From: Cellulophaga sp. RHA19
GTDB taxonomy: Bacteria > Bacteroidota > Bacteroidia > Flavobacteriales > Flavobacteriaceae
Reading direction: 5' to 3'
DNA: 64,000 nucleotides
NCBI RefSeq assembly: GCF_002813425.1
Contig: NZ_PHUL01000001.1
Span: 2,177,001-2,241,000 of the forward strand
Part shown: piece after piece, positions 8,813 to 18,210 of the stretch
How the letters are laid out: each line of letters begins with the position of its first letter
How positions within the stretch are numbered: the stretch's first letter is position 1
Notes under the pieces: generated by a model
Told to the model about the DNA's origin: nothing
Databases searched by the model: none
The model's input: the letters and a program-made list of their open reading frames with translations, nothing else
Translations under genes and position numbers: made by a program

Positions 8813-9460
8813 CTAAAATTTTATTTGTAACGCAAATCCGTAATTAGGATCTGCTGTAATAGGATTGTACTCTAAATAAGGTTTAATGTTTAAACTAAGA
8901 TTGTCATCTACATTAAACTGTCTAAGATGCGCTTTTACATTAGCTTCAATAATATTTAAGGCATACAAGCCAATAGTAATAAGTAAAGATAAATCTCTGT
9001 CTTCTTGGTAGCGTTCTTGTGCTCTTTGTAAATCGTCATCACCTAACCTCGGATTTCCAGGATCTATTTCTTGACCGTTAAAGGTGTAAAACTCATCATC
9101 CATAAAACCAGCTTTTCTTCTTTTAAAAGCATCTCTGGTTCTATTGTATTGCTTATTGTTATAAGTATATGCATATACACCAGTACCAATTGCAGCGTAA
9201 ACCAAAGGAACTTTCCAAGTATCACCATTATAAACCTGACCTAAACCAGGTAAAATAGCAGAATAAAATGCAGCTTTACTAGGAGCTAACGGGTCTATTC
9301 TTCGGTTTTTGCTTAAAAGAACTTCGTCTACAAGTACTCCTTTTTCTTTTAAATCTTGTGTAAGTGAATCCTTTTCTTGTTTAGTTTTTTTTTGATCTTG
9401 TGACCAACCTAAAACAACAAAAAAACTAAAAAACAGTAGTGTAATTAGGTTTTTAAGCAC
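8813..9460 (-). CDS. DUF5683 domain protein, secreted or envelope
   Basis: A 215-residue protein with a signal peptide ending near WSQ (residues 1-20), then a polar region and the DUF5683 core from about residue 60. The core has SAILPGLGQVYNGDTWKVPL, a Gly-rich hairpin-like membrane segment, and a second hydrophobic stretch near residue 160 (SLLITIGLYALNIIEANV). The function is unknown. The start lies 8 bp inside the parB end and dapB begins 3 nt after the stop. This parB-DUF5683-dapB-lepB order recurs in flavobacteria, as I recall. Confidence 0.85.
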   Translation of the reverse strand: MLKNLITLLFFSFFVVLGWSQDQKKTKQEKDSLTQDLKEKGVLVDEVLLSKNRRIDPLAPSKAAFYSAILPGLGQVYNGDTWKVPLVYAAIGTGVYAYTYNNKQYNRTRDAFKRRKAGFMDDEFYTFNGQEIDPGNPRLGDDDLQRAQERYQEDRDLSLLITIGLYALNIIEANVKAHLRQFNVDDNLSLNIKPYLEYNPITADPNYGFALQIKF

Positions 9461-10358
9461 CAGTAATTATTTTTTTTAATCGATCAAAATCTTCAGCAGA
9501 AGTAAAAGAAATTGTAATTTTTCCTTTTCCTTTTTCAGTTGCTGTAACAGCTACTTTTGTATTTAGATGTTTTTCTATTTTAGCAGAACCATCTTTTACA
9601 AAATCTGGAGATTTACTTACTTTTTTAGTAGCGGCTTTAGGTGTGTTACCACCTTCTTGATGCTCTTTTACAGCTTTTTCTGTGTCTCTAACAGATAAAT
9701 TGTTTGATACTATTTTCTCGTACAAGTCTATTTGGTCAGACTTTTTATCAACGTTAACTAAAGCTCTACCGTGCCCCATACTAACAAAGCCATCTCTAAT
9801 ACCGGTTTGTATAATAGGATCTAGTTTTAATAGACGTAAATAGTTGGTAATAGTAGACCTTTTTTTTCCAACACGCTCACTCATTTTTTCTTGAGTCAGT
9901 TGTATTTCATCAATAAGTCTTTGGTATGATAAGGCTATTTCTATAGGATCTAAATCTTGTCTTTGGATGTTTTCTACCAAAGCCATTTCTAAAGACTCTT
10001 GGTCATTAGCAATTCTAATATAAGCAGGTATAGTCTCTAGTCCAAGTAATTTAGAAGCTCTAAATCTACGTTCACCAGAAACAAGTTGGTACTTATTAAA
10101 TTCTAATTTACGTACAGTAATTGGTTGTATAACACCTAATTCTTTTATAGACGTAGATAATTCTACTAACGCTTCTTCATTAAAGTGAGATCTTGGCTGA
10201 AAAGGGTTAACTTCTATTAAATCTAAATCTAACTCAATAATATTACCAACAACTTTGTCAGCATTTTTATCTTCAGCAGAATTAATATCATTTTCAGGAT
10301 CTTTAAGTAAGGCAGATAAACCTCTACCAAGAGCCTGTTTCTTTGTTGCTTTCGCCAT
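9453..10358 (-). CDS. parB: Chromosome-partitioning protein ParB
   Basis: A 301-residue DNA-binding CTPase clamp that loads at parS and works with ParA in origin segregation. It begins with the ParA-contact segment KKQALGRGLSALL. The CTP-binding box is SGERRFRASKLLG, followed by ENIQRQDLDPIEIALSYQRL and a helix-turn-helix near EKMSERVGKKRSTITNYLRLLKL. The C-terminal domain (about 255-301) is the dimerisation part. Its ATG overlaps the parA stop by one base. I saw no parS-like palindrome (GTTTCACGTGAAAC type) in the window. Confidence 0.95.
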   Translation of the reverse strand: MAKATKKQALGRGLSALLKDPENDINSAEDKNADKVVGNIIELDLDLIEVNPFQPRSHFNEEALVELSTSIKELGVIQPITVRKLEFNKYQLVSGERRFRASKLLGLETIPAYIRIANDQESLEMALVENIQRQDLDPIEIALSYQRLIDEIQLTQEKMSERVGKKRSTITNYLRLLKLDPIIQTGIRDGFVSMGHGRALVNVDKKSDQIDLYEKIVSNNLSVRDTEKAVKEHQEGGNTPKAATKKVSKSPDFVKDGSAKIEKHLNTKVAVTATEKGKGKITISFTSAEDFDRLKKIITGA

Positions 10359-11131
10359 TATACTTTCTCCTTATTTTTTTTCATTATTTCGTTCGCCAAA
10401 TTTAAGTAATTGGCAGCTCCTTTACTACTTGCATCATACTTAATAATGCTTTCTCCGTAACTAGGTGCTTCACTAAGTCTAACGTTTCGTTGTATTATAG
10501 TTTCAAAAACCATTTCAGAGAAATGTTTTTTAACTTCTTCTACTACTTGGTTAGATAGTCTTAATCTAGAGTCAAACATTGTAAGTAACAAACCTTCAAT
10601 ATCTAATTCTGGATTGTGAATTTTTTGAACACTTTTAATAGTGTTTAATAATTTGCCAAGCCCTTCTAAGGCAAAATACTCACATTGTATTGGAATTACA
10701 ACAGAATCTGATGCTGTAAGTGCGTTTAGTGTTAAAAGTCCTAAAGATGGTGCGCAATCTATAAGAATATAATCATATTTATCCTTAATTTCCGCAATTG
10801 CTTTACGCATCATATACTCGCGCTGCTCCTTGTCTACCAGTTCAATCTCAATTGCAACCAAGTCTATATGAGATGGTATAAGATCTACATTTGGTGATGT
10901 AGTAGGCATAACTGTTTCAGAAGCAGATTTGGTGTGCTCTAACAATTCATACGTACCAACGTCAACGCTATCAACATCTATACCTAAGCCAGAAGTTGCA
11001 TTTGCTTGTGGATCAGCATCTATAAGCAATACTTTTTTTTCTAGTACGCCTAGGGAAGCGGCTAGATTAACAGAGGTGGTAGTTTTTCCAACTCCGCCTT
11101 TTTGATTAGCGATGGCTATTATTTTGCCCAT
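10358..11131 (-). CDS. parA: Chromosome-partitioning ATPase ParA
   Basis: A 257-residue Walker-type ATPase (Soj/ParA, without an N-terminal helix-turn-helix). The deviant Walker A is KGGVGKTTT near residues 11-19, Walker A' is LLIDADPQANAT, and Walker B is YDYILIDCAPSLGLL. I start at MGKIIAIANQKGG (11131); an ATG two codons upstream (11137) is also possible. A near-consensus -7 element on the minus strand (TATTTTTA, 11155-11162) lies about 23 bp upstream of the start. It heads the unit parA-parB-DUF5683-dapB-lepB. Confidence 0.95.
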   Translation of the reverse strand: MGKIIAIANQKGGVGKTTTSVNLAASLGVLEKKVLLIDADPQANATSGLGIDVDSVDVGTYELLEHTKSASETVMPTTSPNVDLIPSHIDLVAIEIELVDKEQREYMMRKAIAEIKDKYDYILIDCAPSLGLLTLNALTASDSVVIPIQCEYFALEGLGKLLNTIKSVQKIHNPELDIEGLLLTMFDSRLRLSNQVVEEVKKHFSEMVFETIIQRNVRLSEAPSYGESIIKYDASSKGAANYLNLANEIMKKNKEKV

Positions 11132-11211
11132 TGTCATAGTAAGTTTAGTGGGGCTAAAAATACACTTTTTTACGACTATATAAAACCGAAGTTGTTAATA
11201 GTTTGCAAATA

Positions 11212-11237
11212 AAAAGCAGCTATAGGTAGCTGCTTTT
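11212..11237 (-). terminator. Terminator downstream of methylmalonyl-CoA mutase
   Basis: A perfect 11-bp inverted repeat (AAAAGCAGCTA / TAGCTGCTTTT) with a 4-nt loop. On the minus strand it is followed by TATTTGC, giving a short T-rich tail; on the plus strand it is followed by GTTTTTTT. It separates the mutase operon (ends 11320) from the parA promoter region. Confidence 0.8.
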
Positions 11238-11319
11238 GTTTTTTTAGTGCCAAAATCTGAGATAAATTTTAATTTTTTAACTCATTTTCAGCGTATTTTA
11301 TTTTAAAATGAAATAAGTT

Positions 11320-13467
11320 TTACTCCATTAAAATTTCTAAAATTTGAATGGCAGCATCACTAATTTTTGTTCCAGGACCAAAAACGGCAACTGCACCAGC
11401 ATCAAACAAAAATTGGTAATCCTGTTTAGGTACTACACCACCAACGATAACCATAATATCTTCTCTGCCGTGTTTTTTGAGCTCTTTAATTACAGCAGGA
11501 ACAAGTGTTTTATGACCAGCAGCTAATGAAGAAACACCTAAAATGTGTACATCATTCTCTACGGCTTGTTTGGCAGCTTCTTCTGGTGTTTGAAAAAGTG
11601 GACCTATATCTACATCAAAACCTAAGTCTGCATAACCTGTAGCTACTACTTTGGCACCACGGTCGTGACCATCTTGTCCCATTTTGGCAACCATAATTCT
11701 GGGTCTTCTACCTTCTGTTTCTGCAAAAGCATCTGCCATAGCTAATGCTTTTTTAAAACTTTCGTCGTTTTTAATTTCTTTAGAGTACACGCCTGTAAAT
11801 GATTGTATTTTTGCTTTATGTCTGCCAAAAACAGTTTCTAGAGCATCACTAATTTCACCTAATGTAGCTCTGTGCTTAGCAGCTTCTACAGCTAAAGCTA
11901 ATAAATTTTTAGAAGTACTGTTATTTTCGCTAGCATTTTTACTCTCCTCAGCTGCTTTTGTTAAGTTGGCTAATGCCGTATTAACTAACTTAGTATCTCT
12001 TGTGGCTTTAATATGCTCAAGTCTTTCTACTTGTTGTTTGCGTACTTGTTCATTATCAACCTCTAAAATATGCAAGTCATCTTCGTTCTCTAATTGGTAT
12101 TTATTTACCCCAACAATTACATCTTCATTACTATCTATACGTGCTTGTTTTTTAGCAGCAGCTTCTTCAATTCTCATTTTTGGTATACCAGCCTCAATAG
12201 CCTTGGTCATACCACCTAATTCTTCTACTTCCTCAATTAACTCCCACGCTTTTTGTGCAATTTCTTTGGTTAGTTTTTCTACGTAATAACTACCTGCCCA
12301 AGGATCTACTGTTTTTGTTATCTTGGTTTCTTCTTGTAGGTAAATTTGAGTGTTACGAGCAATTCTTGCCGAAAAATCTGTTGGTAGTGCAATTGCTTCG
12401 TCTAATGCATTGGTATGCAAACTTTGTGTGCCACCAAATGCCGCCGCCGCCGCTTCTATGGTTGTTCGGGCAACATTGTTAAACGGATCTTGCTCGGTTA
12501 AACTCCACCCGCTGGTTTGGCAATGTGTACGTAATGCTAAAGATTTTGCATTTTTAGGATTAAATTGTTTTACCAATTTAGCCCATAACATACGACCAGC
12601 ACGTAGTTTTGCAACTTCCATAAAGTGGTTCATTCCTATAGCCCAAAAGAAAGATAGGCGAGGAGCAAAACTATCTATATCCATACCGGTTTTCAGTCCG
12701 GTTTTAATATATTCTAATCCGTCTGCTAAGGTATAGGCAAGTTCTATATCTGCCGTTGCACCAGCTTCTTGCATATGGTAACCAGATATACTTATGCTAT
12801 TAAATTTAGGCATAAACTCACTAGTATACTCAAAAATATCTGCAATAATTTGCATAGAAGGTGTAGGTGGGTAAATGTAGGTATTACGCACCATAAACTC
12901 TTTTAAAATATCATTTTGTATAGTCCCAGCCAGTTGGTTTAAAGCAACACCTTGTTCTTGCGCGGCAACAATATAAAACGCCAAAATGGGTAAAACAGCA
13001 CCATTCATAGTCATAGAAACCGACATTTTATCTAGAGGAATACCACCAAATAAAATTTTCATATCCTCAACAGAGTCAATTGCAACACCTGCTTTACCAA
13101 CATCTCCAACCACACGTTCATGGTCACTGTCATAACCTCTGTGTGTAGGCAAATCAAAAGCAACAGACAATCCTTTTTGTCCTGCAGCTAAATTACGCCT
13201 GTAAAAAGCATTACTTTCTTCTGCAGTAGAAAAACCTGCATATTGCCTTATTGTCCAAGGTCTGCGTACATACATAGTAGAGTATGGGCCTCGTAAATTT
13301 GGAGCTAAACCAGCAACAAAATTTAAATGTTCTACACCATCTAAATCTTGTTTAGTGTATGTTTTTTTTACAGGAATACCTTCTGCAGTGTTAAAAATAG
13401 AAGTATCAGATTTTTTAGCACTGTCATCTATATTTAGTTCTAAGTGTTGTAAATCTTTTCTACTCAT
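11320..13467 (-). CDS. scpA: Methylmalonyl-CoA mutase, large (alpha) subunit
   Basis: A 715-residue adenosylcobalamin enzyme that interconverts succinyl-CoA and (R)-methylmalonyl-CoA. The catalytic barrel is marked by [34 protein letters not shown] and [19 protein letters not shown]. The C-terminal B12-binding domain carries [11 protein letters not shown], whose DxHxxG His ligates cobalt, then [14 protein letters not shown] and a VIVGGVVP strand. The gene symbol varies (mutB, mcmA2, scpA). It starts 8 bp inside the small-subunit gene. No B12 riboswitch is visible upstream. Confidence 0.95.
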   Translation of the reverse strand: MSRKDLQHLELNIDDSAKKSDTSIFNTAEGIPVKKTYTKQDLDGVEHLNFVAGLAPNLRGPYSTMYVRRPWTIRQYAGFSTAEESNAFYRRNLAAGQKGLSVAFDLPTHRGYDSDHERVVGDVGKAGVAIDSVEDMKILFGGIPLDKMSVSMTMNGAVLPILAFYIVAAQEQGVALNQLAGTIQNDILKEFMVRNTYIYPPTPSMQIIADIFEYTSEFMPKFNSISISGYHMQEAGATADIELAYTLADGLEYIKTGLKTGMDIDSFAPRLSFFWAIGMNHFMEVAKLRAGRMLWAKLVKQFNPKNAKSLALRTHCQTSGWSLTEQDPFNNVARTTIEAAAAAFGGTQSLHTNALDEAIALPTDFSARIARNTQIYLQEETKITKTVDPWAGSYYVEKLTKEIAQKAWELIEEVEELGGMTKAIEAGIPKMRIEEAAAKKQARIDSNEDVIVGVNKYQLENEDDLHILEVDNEQVRKQQVERLEHIKATRDTKLVNTALANLTKAAEESKNASENNSTSKNLLALAVEAAKHRATLGEISDALETVFGRHKAKIQSFTGVYSKEIKNDESFKKALAMADAFAETEGRRPRIMVAKMGQDGHDRGAKVVATGYADLGFDVDIGPLFQTPEEAAKQAVENDVHILGVSSLAAGHKTLVPAVIKELKKHGREDIMVIVGGVVPKQDYQFLFDAGAVAVFGPGTKISDAAIQILEILME

Positions 13468-14818
13468 CTTTTAATCTGTTTTGTTCTAAGGTTTCTGCCA
13501 ATCTTTTTTCAATAATTGGTTCTATAAGTGTTTTACGGGCATTTGTTTTTACAAACGGGTACAACTCTAAATCTTCCTTTATTTTGTCAGCTTTATTTAT
13601 ATACTTGTTAGTACCAACCAAGACTTCCTTTTCGGTATTAAAAAGCTCTTGTTCTTTAGCTGCACTTTCTTTAATTTTCTTTTGAATGCTGTGGTTTTTT
13701 AAGTTTGATAAAAATCCGCCACTAGCTTCTATCGATTTAAAAAGTTCTAATGCTTTTTCTGCTAATTGATGCGTTAGAGACTCTATATAATAAGCACCAT
13801 CTGCAGGATTGGTAACTACATCTAAATAGCTTTCTTTTTTTAAAATAAGTAACTGATTCCTTGCAATGCGTTCTCCAAATTCATTATCCTTATGGTAAAT
13901 AGCATCGTAAGCCAAATTGTATATGGTATCTGCACCGCCCATACTTGCTGCCATACACTCTGTAGTGGTACGTAGCATATTTACATTATAATCATACAAT
14001 GTTTTATTTCGCTTACTTGGTACAGCTAAAATAGTACAGTCTGCATTTGTGTTGTATTCTGCAGTTAGTGTTTTCCACAGTAAACGTAATGCTCTTAGTT
14101 TAGCAATTTCAAAAAAGTAATTACCAGAAACACTAACTTTAAATGTAAAGTTAGGAATGGTATCTTCTATAAAATAATTTAAATATTCGTTAGCGTGTGC
14201 CACAGCAAAAGCCAACTGCTGTACCATTGTGGCTCCTGAATTTTGGTATGTACTTACATTAACACCAACTGTATTGGTTGCTTTTTTAGATATCTGAGTA
14301 AGTACCTCGTGGTCTTTCTCTAGATTATAATACCAATTGCCTGTAATGGCTAAATTGCCAATTATGTCTACATTGTAATGTATATTTACTTCTTGTTTTT
14401 TACAGAATTCTTCAATTTTAGAAATATATTCTGATGATAAAAACTGTAGAAAAAAGTAAATTGTTTTATGTTTTAAATCGATGTTTTTTAAGAGAACGTG
14501 AATCTTAATTTCATCATTAGGAATCGTAAAAATTAAGTCTTCAGCACCTCTTTCTAAAGCATTAATAGCTTTTTTATTTGCAGCAGCTTCGTTATGCACA
14601 AAAATAGCCTGACCAACTTTCCAGTCTGGTGTAGCTACATTTGTTGTTTTACCAGCAAGATCATCTTCATTGTAAAAAGGTTTAACCTTAATACCTTCTG
14701 GGGATTCCCAAACAAGCGTGTCATTATAGTCGGCACCTTTTAAATCTACCTGAATTTTTTGTTTCCATTCTTTGGTAGACACTTCAGAAAAATCATTAAA
14801 CAATGTTTTTTTACTCAT
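13460..14818 (-). CDS. mutA: Methylmalonyl-CoA mutase, small (beta) subunit
   Basis: A 452-residue non-catalytic partner of the large subunit. It resembles the mutase barrel ([54 protein letters not shown]) but lacks the DxHxxG cobalamin motif and the whole B12 domain, which makes it shorter than actinobacterial small subunits of over 600 residues. This shorter form is common in Bacteroidota. It begins 8 bp inside the end of the septum-initiator gene and overlaps the large-subunit start, so translation is probably coupled. Confidence 0.92.
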   Translation of the reverse strand: MSKKTLFNDFSEVSTKEWKQKIQVDLKGADYNDTLVWESPEGIKVKPFYNEDDLAGKTTNVATPDWKVGQAIFVHNEAAANKKAINALERGAEDLIFTIPNDEIKIHVLLKNIDLKHKTIYFFLQFLSSEYISKIEEFCKKQEVNIHYNVDIIGNLAITGNWYYNLEKDHEVLTQISKKATNTVGVNVSTYQNSGATMVQQLAFAVAHANEYLNYFIEDTIPNFTFKVSVSGNYFFEIAKLRALRLLWKTLTAEYNTNADCTILAVPSKRNKTLYDYNVNMLRTTTECMAASMGGADTIYNLAYDAIYHKDNEFGERIARNQLLILKKESYLDVVTNPADGAYYIESLTHQLAEKALELFKSIEASGGFLSNLKNHSIQKKIKESAAKEQELFNTEKEVLVGTNKYINKADKIKEDLELYPFVKTNARKTLIEPIIEKRLAETLEQNRLKDE

Positions 14819-15143
14819 CTTCTTTAGTTTTAATGCTGTCTTGGTATTCTATTAAATAAATTTCTTCGTCTTTCTTTTTTAGAAAGTACTGCTCACGTGC
14901 AAATTTTTCTAATTCTTTAGGATCACTTAGTTTTTCAATAATTTTTTTGTCTCGTGCAATTTCATCCTTTAAATATTCTTTCTGCTTTTCTAGACTTTCA
15001 ATCTGGTTTTGCAGTTCGTTGTGTATAAAGAGAGAGTTGGTGTCAAAAAAAATCATCCAAATAACAAAAACAGTAAGTACTAGCACATACATATTTGTAG
15101 CTACGCCAAACCATTTTTTACTTCTAAGCTTTTTAAAAATCAT
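14811..15143 (-). CDS. FtsB/DivIC-like septum formation initiator protein
   Basis: A 110-residue single-pass membrane protein: basic N-terminus, hydrophobic segment at about 15-35 (ATNMYVLVLTVFVIWMIFF), then a coiled coil at about 42-75 (LQNQIESLEKQKEYLKDEIA) and a conserved KLSDPKELEKFAREQYFLKK segment. This is the FtsB/DivIC architecture of the divisome FtsQLB complex. It lies 7 nt downstream of udk and overlaps mutA by 8 bp, so division and metabolism genes share a transcript. Confidence 0.88.
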   Translation of the reverse strand: MIFKKLRSKKWFGVATNMYVLVLTVFVIWMIFFDTNSLFIHNELQNQIESLEKQKEYLKDEIARDKKIIEKLSDPKELEKFAREQYFLKKKDEEIYLIEYQDSIKTKEDE

Positions 15144-15150
15144 CTAAAAA

Positions 15151-15759
15151 TTAAACTAATTTCTCGTTTATAATTGTACGTACAATATCTATGGCAACGG
15201 TATTGTGTTTGTTGTTTGGTATAATAATATCTGCGTATTCTTTACTAGGTTCTATAAACTCTGCGTGCATAGGTTTAATAGTACTTTGGTATTTTTCTAG
15301 AGTTTCATCTAAATCCCAACCTCTTTCATTAACGTCTCTTTTAATACGTCTAATTAAACGTTCATCAGAATCTGCGTGTACAAATATCTTAATATCCATC
15401 ATTTTTCTAATTTCTGGATCTGTCATTATTAAGATACCTTCTACAATAACCACTTTTCTAGGTTGTGTAGGTACGGTTTCATCTGTTCTGTTACATTCTA
15501 AAAAAGAGTACACGGGCTGTTGTATAGTGTGTCCTTTTCTTAATTCTTCTAAGTGTTGCTTTAATAATTTAAAGTCTATTGATAGTGGATGGTCAAAATT
15601 CGTTTTTCTTCTTTCTTCTAATGATAAATGAGAAAGATCATTGTAGTAAGAATCTTGAGAAATTACGCATACTTCATCATCTGGTAATTCATTAATAATC
15701 TGGTTTACAACCGTTGTTTTACCACAACCTGTACCACCAGCTATCCCTATTATTAACAT
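15151..15759 (-). CDS. udk: Uridine kinase
   Basis: A 202-residue P-loop kinase that phosphorylates uridine/cytidine with ATP or GTP in pyrimidine salvage. Walker A is GIAGGTGCGKTT at residues 4-15. ISQDSYYNDLSHLS and NFDHPLSIDF form the nucleoside site, and RRIKRDVNERGWDLDETL the lid. I start at the ATG at 15759. The longer frame begins with TTG at 15780, which lies inside a consensus -7 promoter element (15778-15785), so that start is unlikely. It heads the unit udk-FtsB-mutA-scpA. Confidence 0.95.
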   Translation of the reverse strand: MLIIGIAGGTGCGKTTVVNQIINELPDDEVCVISQDSYYNDLSHLSLEERRKTNFDHPLSIDFKLLKQHLEELRKGHTIQQPVYSFLECNRTDETVPTQPRKVVIVEGILIMTDPEIRKMMDIKIFVHADSDERLIRRIKRDVNERGWDLDETLEKYQSTIKPMHAEFIEPSKEYADIIIPNNKHNTVAIDIVRTIINEKLV

Positions 15760-15777
15760 AAATTTAGTTTTTTTTGT

Positions 15778-15785
15778 CAAAAATA
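15778..15785 (-). promoter_or_regulatory. -7 promoter element of udk
   Basis: On the minus strand the sequence is TATTTTTG, a match to TAnnTTTG, ending 18 nt before the udk ATG at 15759. No clear -33 TTG is present. It decides the udk start, because the upstream TTG codon lies within the element. Confidence 0.65.
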
Positions 15786-15903
15786 CAATTTTGCTATTAT
15801 ATATTTTTGATTATTCCGTTTAGTATTGATTTTATTACGGTAAACGCACTTACTTTAACTTAAAATTTAATGGGGTTAGCCTGTTATTTTAAAGCAAGTA
15901 GGT

Positions 15904-15911
15904 TATTTTTG
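15904..15911 (+). promoter_or_regulatory. -7 promoter element abutting the MFS gene start
   Basis: TATTTTTG ends at 15911 and the ATG begins at 15916, with only CAGG between. If transcription starts about 4-7 nt past the element, the mRNA starts at or next to the ATG. Confidence 0.6.
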
Positions 15912-15915
15912 CAGG

Positions 15916-17127
15916 ATGCAAAAAAACTCTTCAAAAAAACAATTTGAATTTGTTGCCTTAATGGCCTCCTTAATGTCTATAGTTGCTTTAACAATAGATG
16001 CTTTGTTACCTGCAATTTCTCATATAGGAGAAGCTATACATAGTTTAGACCCAACAAAAAATCAGATGTTAATTACAATGATATTTTTGGGGTTAGGAGT
16101 AGGGCAATTGTTTTTTGGACCATTATCAGACAGTTATGGTAGAAAACCAATTGTATATGCAGGTTTTACTATTTTTACTTTAGCAAGTATAGTTTGTGTA
16201 AATGCTACTTCTTTAGAGGTTATGATTGTTGGTCGTATTTTTCAAGGAATAGGATTATCTGCGCCTAGAACTATTACAATTTCTATTATAAGAGATAAAT
16301 ATAAAGGAGATTATATGGCAAAAATAATGTCTTTTGTTACTGCTTTTTTTATATTAATTCCTGTAATAGCTCCGGCAGTTGGTAAAACTGTATTGGATGT
16401 TTACAATTGGCAAGCAATTTTTTATGTACAATTATTTTTTGCTTTGGTTGTTTCTATTTGGTTTTGGAAACGACAAGAAGAAACACTGAAACCAGAATTT
16501 AAAATTCCTTTTACAGGGTCTATATTTTATGATGGATTAAAAGAGTTTGTTAAGCACAAAGAAACAGTTGCTTTTACATTTGTGTCTGGACTTATTACAG
16601 GTGCTTTTTTGGTTTATTTAAGTGCAGCGCAACATATCTTTGAAGATCAGTTTAATTTGGTTGATGAGTTTCCATACATTTTTGCAGGCTTAGCTATATC
16701 TATTGGTTCTGCTACCTTTTTAAATGGTACTTTAGTTTTACGTTTTGGAATGCGTAAATTAATATTTATAGCACTAAGTTTATTTTGCGTAATTAGTATA
16801 ACTTATTCACTTTTATTTTGGGGAAGTGCAAACCCACCTTTACCCGTTTTAATAGGCTTTTTAGCAATACAGTTCTTTTGCTTAGGCTTTATTTGGGGTA
16901 ACTCTAGATCTGTGGCAATGGAGCCAATTGGCCATATAGCAGGTGTAGGTGCTGCAATTAATGGATTTGTGGCTACAGTAATTTCTATACCAATAGCAAC
17001 CTTAATAGGTAGTTATGTAGATACTACAGTCTTGCCTTTATTTATTGGCTTAGCGGTTTGTGGTAGCTTATCACTTTTGCTATTTATGTCTGTTAAAAAA
17101 ACAAGAACAGCAGCTTTGTCTAAATAA
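15916..17127 (+). CDS. MFS multidrug exporter, Bcr/CflA type
   Basis: A 403-residue transporter with about 12 membrane helices. MFS motif A reads GPLSDSYGRKP (about residues 70-80) between helices 2 and 3, and helix 1 carries the ALTIDALLPAISHIGE segment typical of the drug:H+ antiporter (Bcr/CflA) group. It is divergent from udk and converges on anmK with a 3-nt gap. Its nearness to peptidoglycan-recycling genes raises the question of muropeptide transport, but its motifs fit drug or small-molecule export rather than AmpG. Confidence 0.88.
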   Translation: MQKNSSKKQFEFVALMASLMSIVALTIDALLPAISHIGEAIHSLDPTKNQMLITMIFLGLGVGQLFFGPLSDSYGRKPIVYAGFTIFTLASIVCVNATSLEVMIVGRIFQGIGLSAPRTITISIIRDKYKGDYMAKIMSFVTAFFILIPVIAPAVGKTVLDVYNWQAIFYVQLFFALVVSIWFWKRQEETLKPEFKIPFTGSIFYDGLKEFVKHKETVAFTFVSGLITGAFLVYLSAAQHIFEDQFNLVDEFPYIFAGLAISIGSATFLNGTLVLRFGMRKLIFIALSLFCVISITYSLLFWGSANPPLPVLIGFLAIQFFCLGFIWGNSRSVAMEPIGHIAGVGAAINGFVATVISIPIATLIGSYVDTTVLPLFIGLAVCGSLSLLLFMSVKKTRTAALSK

Positions 17128-17130
17128 AAT

Positions 17131-18207
17131 TTACTGCGGAATATAAATTACACCACAACTAGAGTCTTTTTTTGCACCAGTAACCGATGCCAATGCATTA
17201 GGTTTTTCTAAGTGACGTAACACTCCCATAAATGCAAAAATTAAAGCTTCTTTAAATTCTATCACAGTTTTAGATGTAGTGTCTATTGTAAAGTTAACGC
17301 CTAATTTACTTTTTAAAGTATTCATTAAAAACCCATTTAAAGCACCGCCACCAGTAACTAATAGTGAGTTATTTGTTTTGTTTGAAGCATTTAGTAAGTC
17401 TTTAGAAATAGTATCACAAATATGAATTACAGAGGTATGTAAAATATTCTCTGTAGCATCTTTAGTCTTTTCTATAATTGGAATAATCTCTTTTTTAAAC
17501 CATTCATAGCCTGTAGATTTAGGGTAGGGTAGTTTATAATATTCTAAATTGTTTAATTTATGTAGTAATTCAGTATTTACAAAACCACTCTTAGCTAGCG
17601 CTCCGTTTTTATCGTACGCTAAGTTAATAGTATTAGTTACATAGTTTAGTAGCATATTAGCTATGCCAATATCATAAGCTACTCTTTTGTTATTTTGCTG
17701 AAAAGATACATTACTTATACCACCAAGATTTAGACAAAAATCGTGTTCAGAAAACAAATGCATATCACCAATAGGAACTAAAGGAGCACCTTGTCCACCA
17801 AGAGCAACATCATTGGTTCTAAAATCAGCAATAGTTGTTATACCGCAAGCATTAGCTATATGTTGTCCAGAACCAATTTGTAAGGTGAAGCCTTTTTCTG
17901 GTTTATGGTGTGTAGTATGCCCGTGACTAGCAATAAATTGAACTTCTAATTTATGCTCTTCTCCAAATAGTTTTACTTGTTCTCCTAACCAACTCCCGTA
18001 GGAGTTATGCAACTCTGTAAACTCTGGTACAGCTAAATTTATAGCATTTTTTAATTGTGCTTTAAATTGGGTTGTGTAATCTACACTTTTTGTGTTTAGG
18101 ATTTTAAACTCCCAAGTTTCGTTTTTTTTTAAAAACTGACAATAAGCAAGATCTAAACCGTCTAAAGAGGTCCCAGACATTAGCCCTATTACGTTGTATG
18201 TTTGCAT
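17131..18207 (-). CDS. anmK: Anhydro-N-acetylmuramic acid kinase
   Basis: A 358-residue sugar kinase of the ASKHA fold. It opens and phosphorylates 1,6-anhydro-MurNAc to MurNAc-6-phosphate during peptidoglycan recycling. Signature motifs are GLMSGTSLDGLDLAYC at residues 8-23, SHGHTTHH, GQGAPLVPIGD, NLGGISN and LVTGGGALNGFLM. It starts 3 nt after the NagZ-like gene, so the pair is co-transcribed, and its product is the substrate of the MurQ encoded just upstream on the other strand. Confidence 0.96.
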   Translation of the reverse strand: MQTYNVIGLMSGTSLDGLDLAYCQFLKKNETWEFKILNTKSVDYTTQFKAQLKNAINLAVPEFTELHNSYGSWLGEQVKLFGEEHKLEVQFIASHGHTTHHKPEKGFTLQIGSGQHIANACGITTIADFRTNDVALGGQGAPLVPIGDMHLFSEHDFCLNLGGISNVSFQQNNKRVAYDIGIANMLLNYVTNTINLAYDKNGALAKSGFVNTELLHKLNNLEYYKLPYPKSTGYEWFKKEIIPIIEKTKDATENILHTSVIHICDTISKDLLNASNKTNNSLLVTGGGALNGFLMNTLKSKLGVNFTIDTTSKTVIEFKEALIFAFMGVLRHLEKPNALASVTGAKKDSSCGVIYIPQ

Positions 18208-18210
18208 AAA

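Noticed and set aside
9453..11137. parS sites near parA/parB
   Set aside because: No GTTTCACGTGAAAC-like palindrome was found here or elsewhere in the window by eye.
12255..12736. Open frames on the plus strand antisense to the methylmalonyl-CoA mutase gene
   Set aside because: They are shadows of a well-conserved gene, with no recognisable protein motif or promoter.
15760..15780. TTG start for udk giving seven extra residues
   Set aside because: It lies in the -7 element at 15778-15785; the ATG at 15759 begins the usual P-loop N-terminus.
11138..15850. Cobalamin riboswitch for the B12-dependent mutase operon
   Set aside because: No long structured leader with B12-box features is seen before udk, mutA or scpA; only short intergenic spaces exist.
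15916..17127. MFS gene as an AmpG-type muropeptide permease
   Set aside because: Its motifs and length fit the Bcr/CflA drug exporter group, and it is not in the same operon as anmK.
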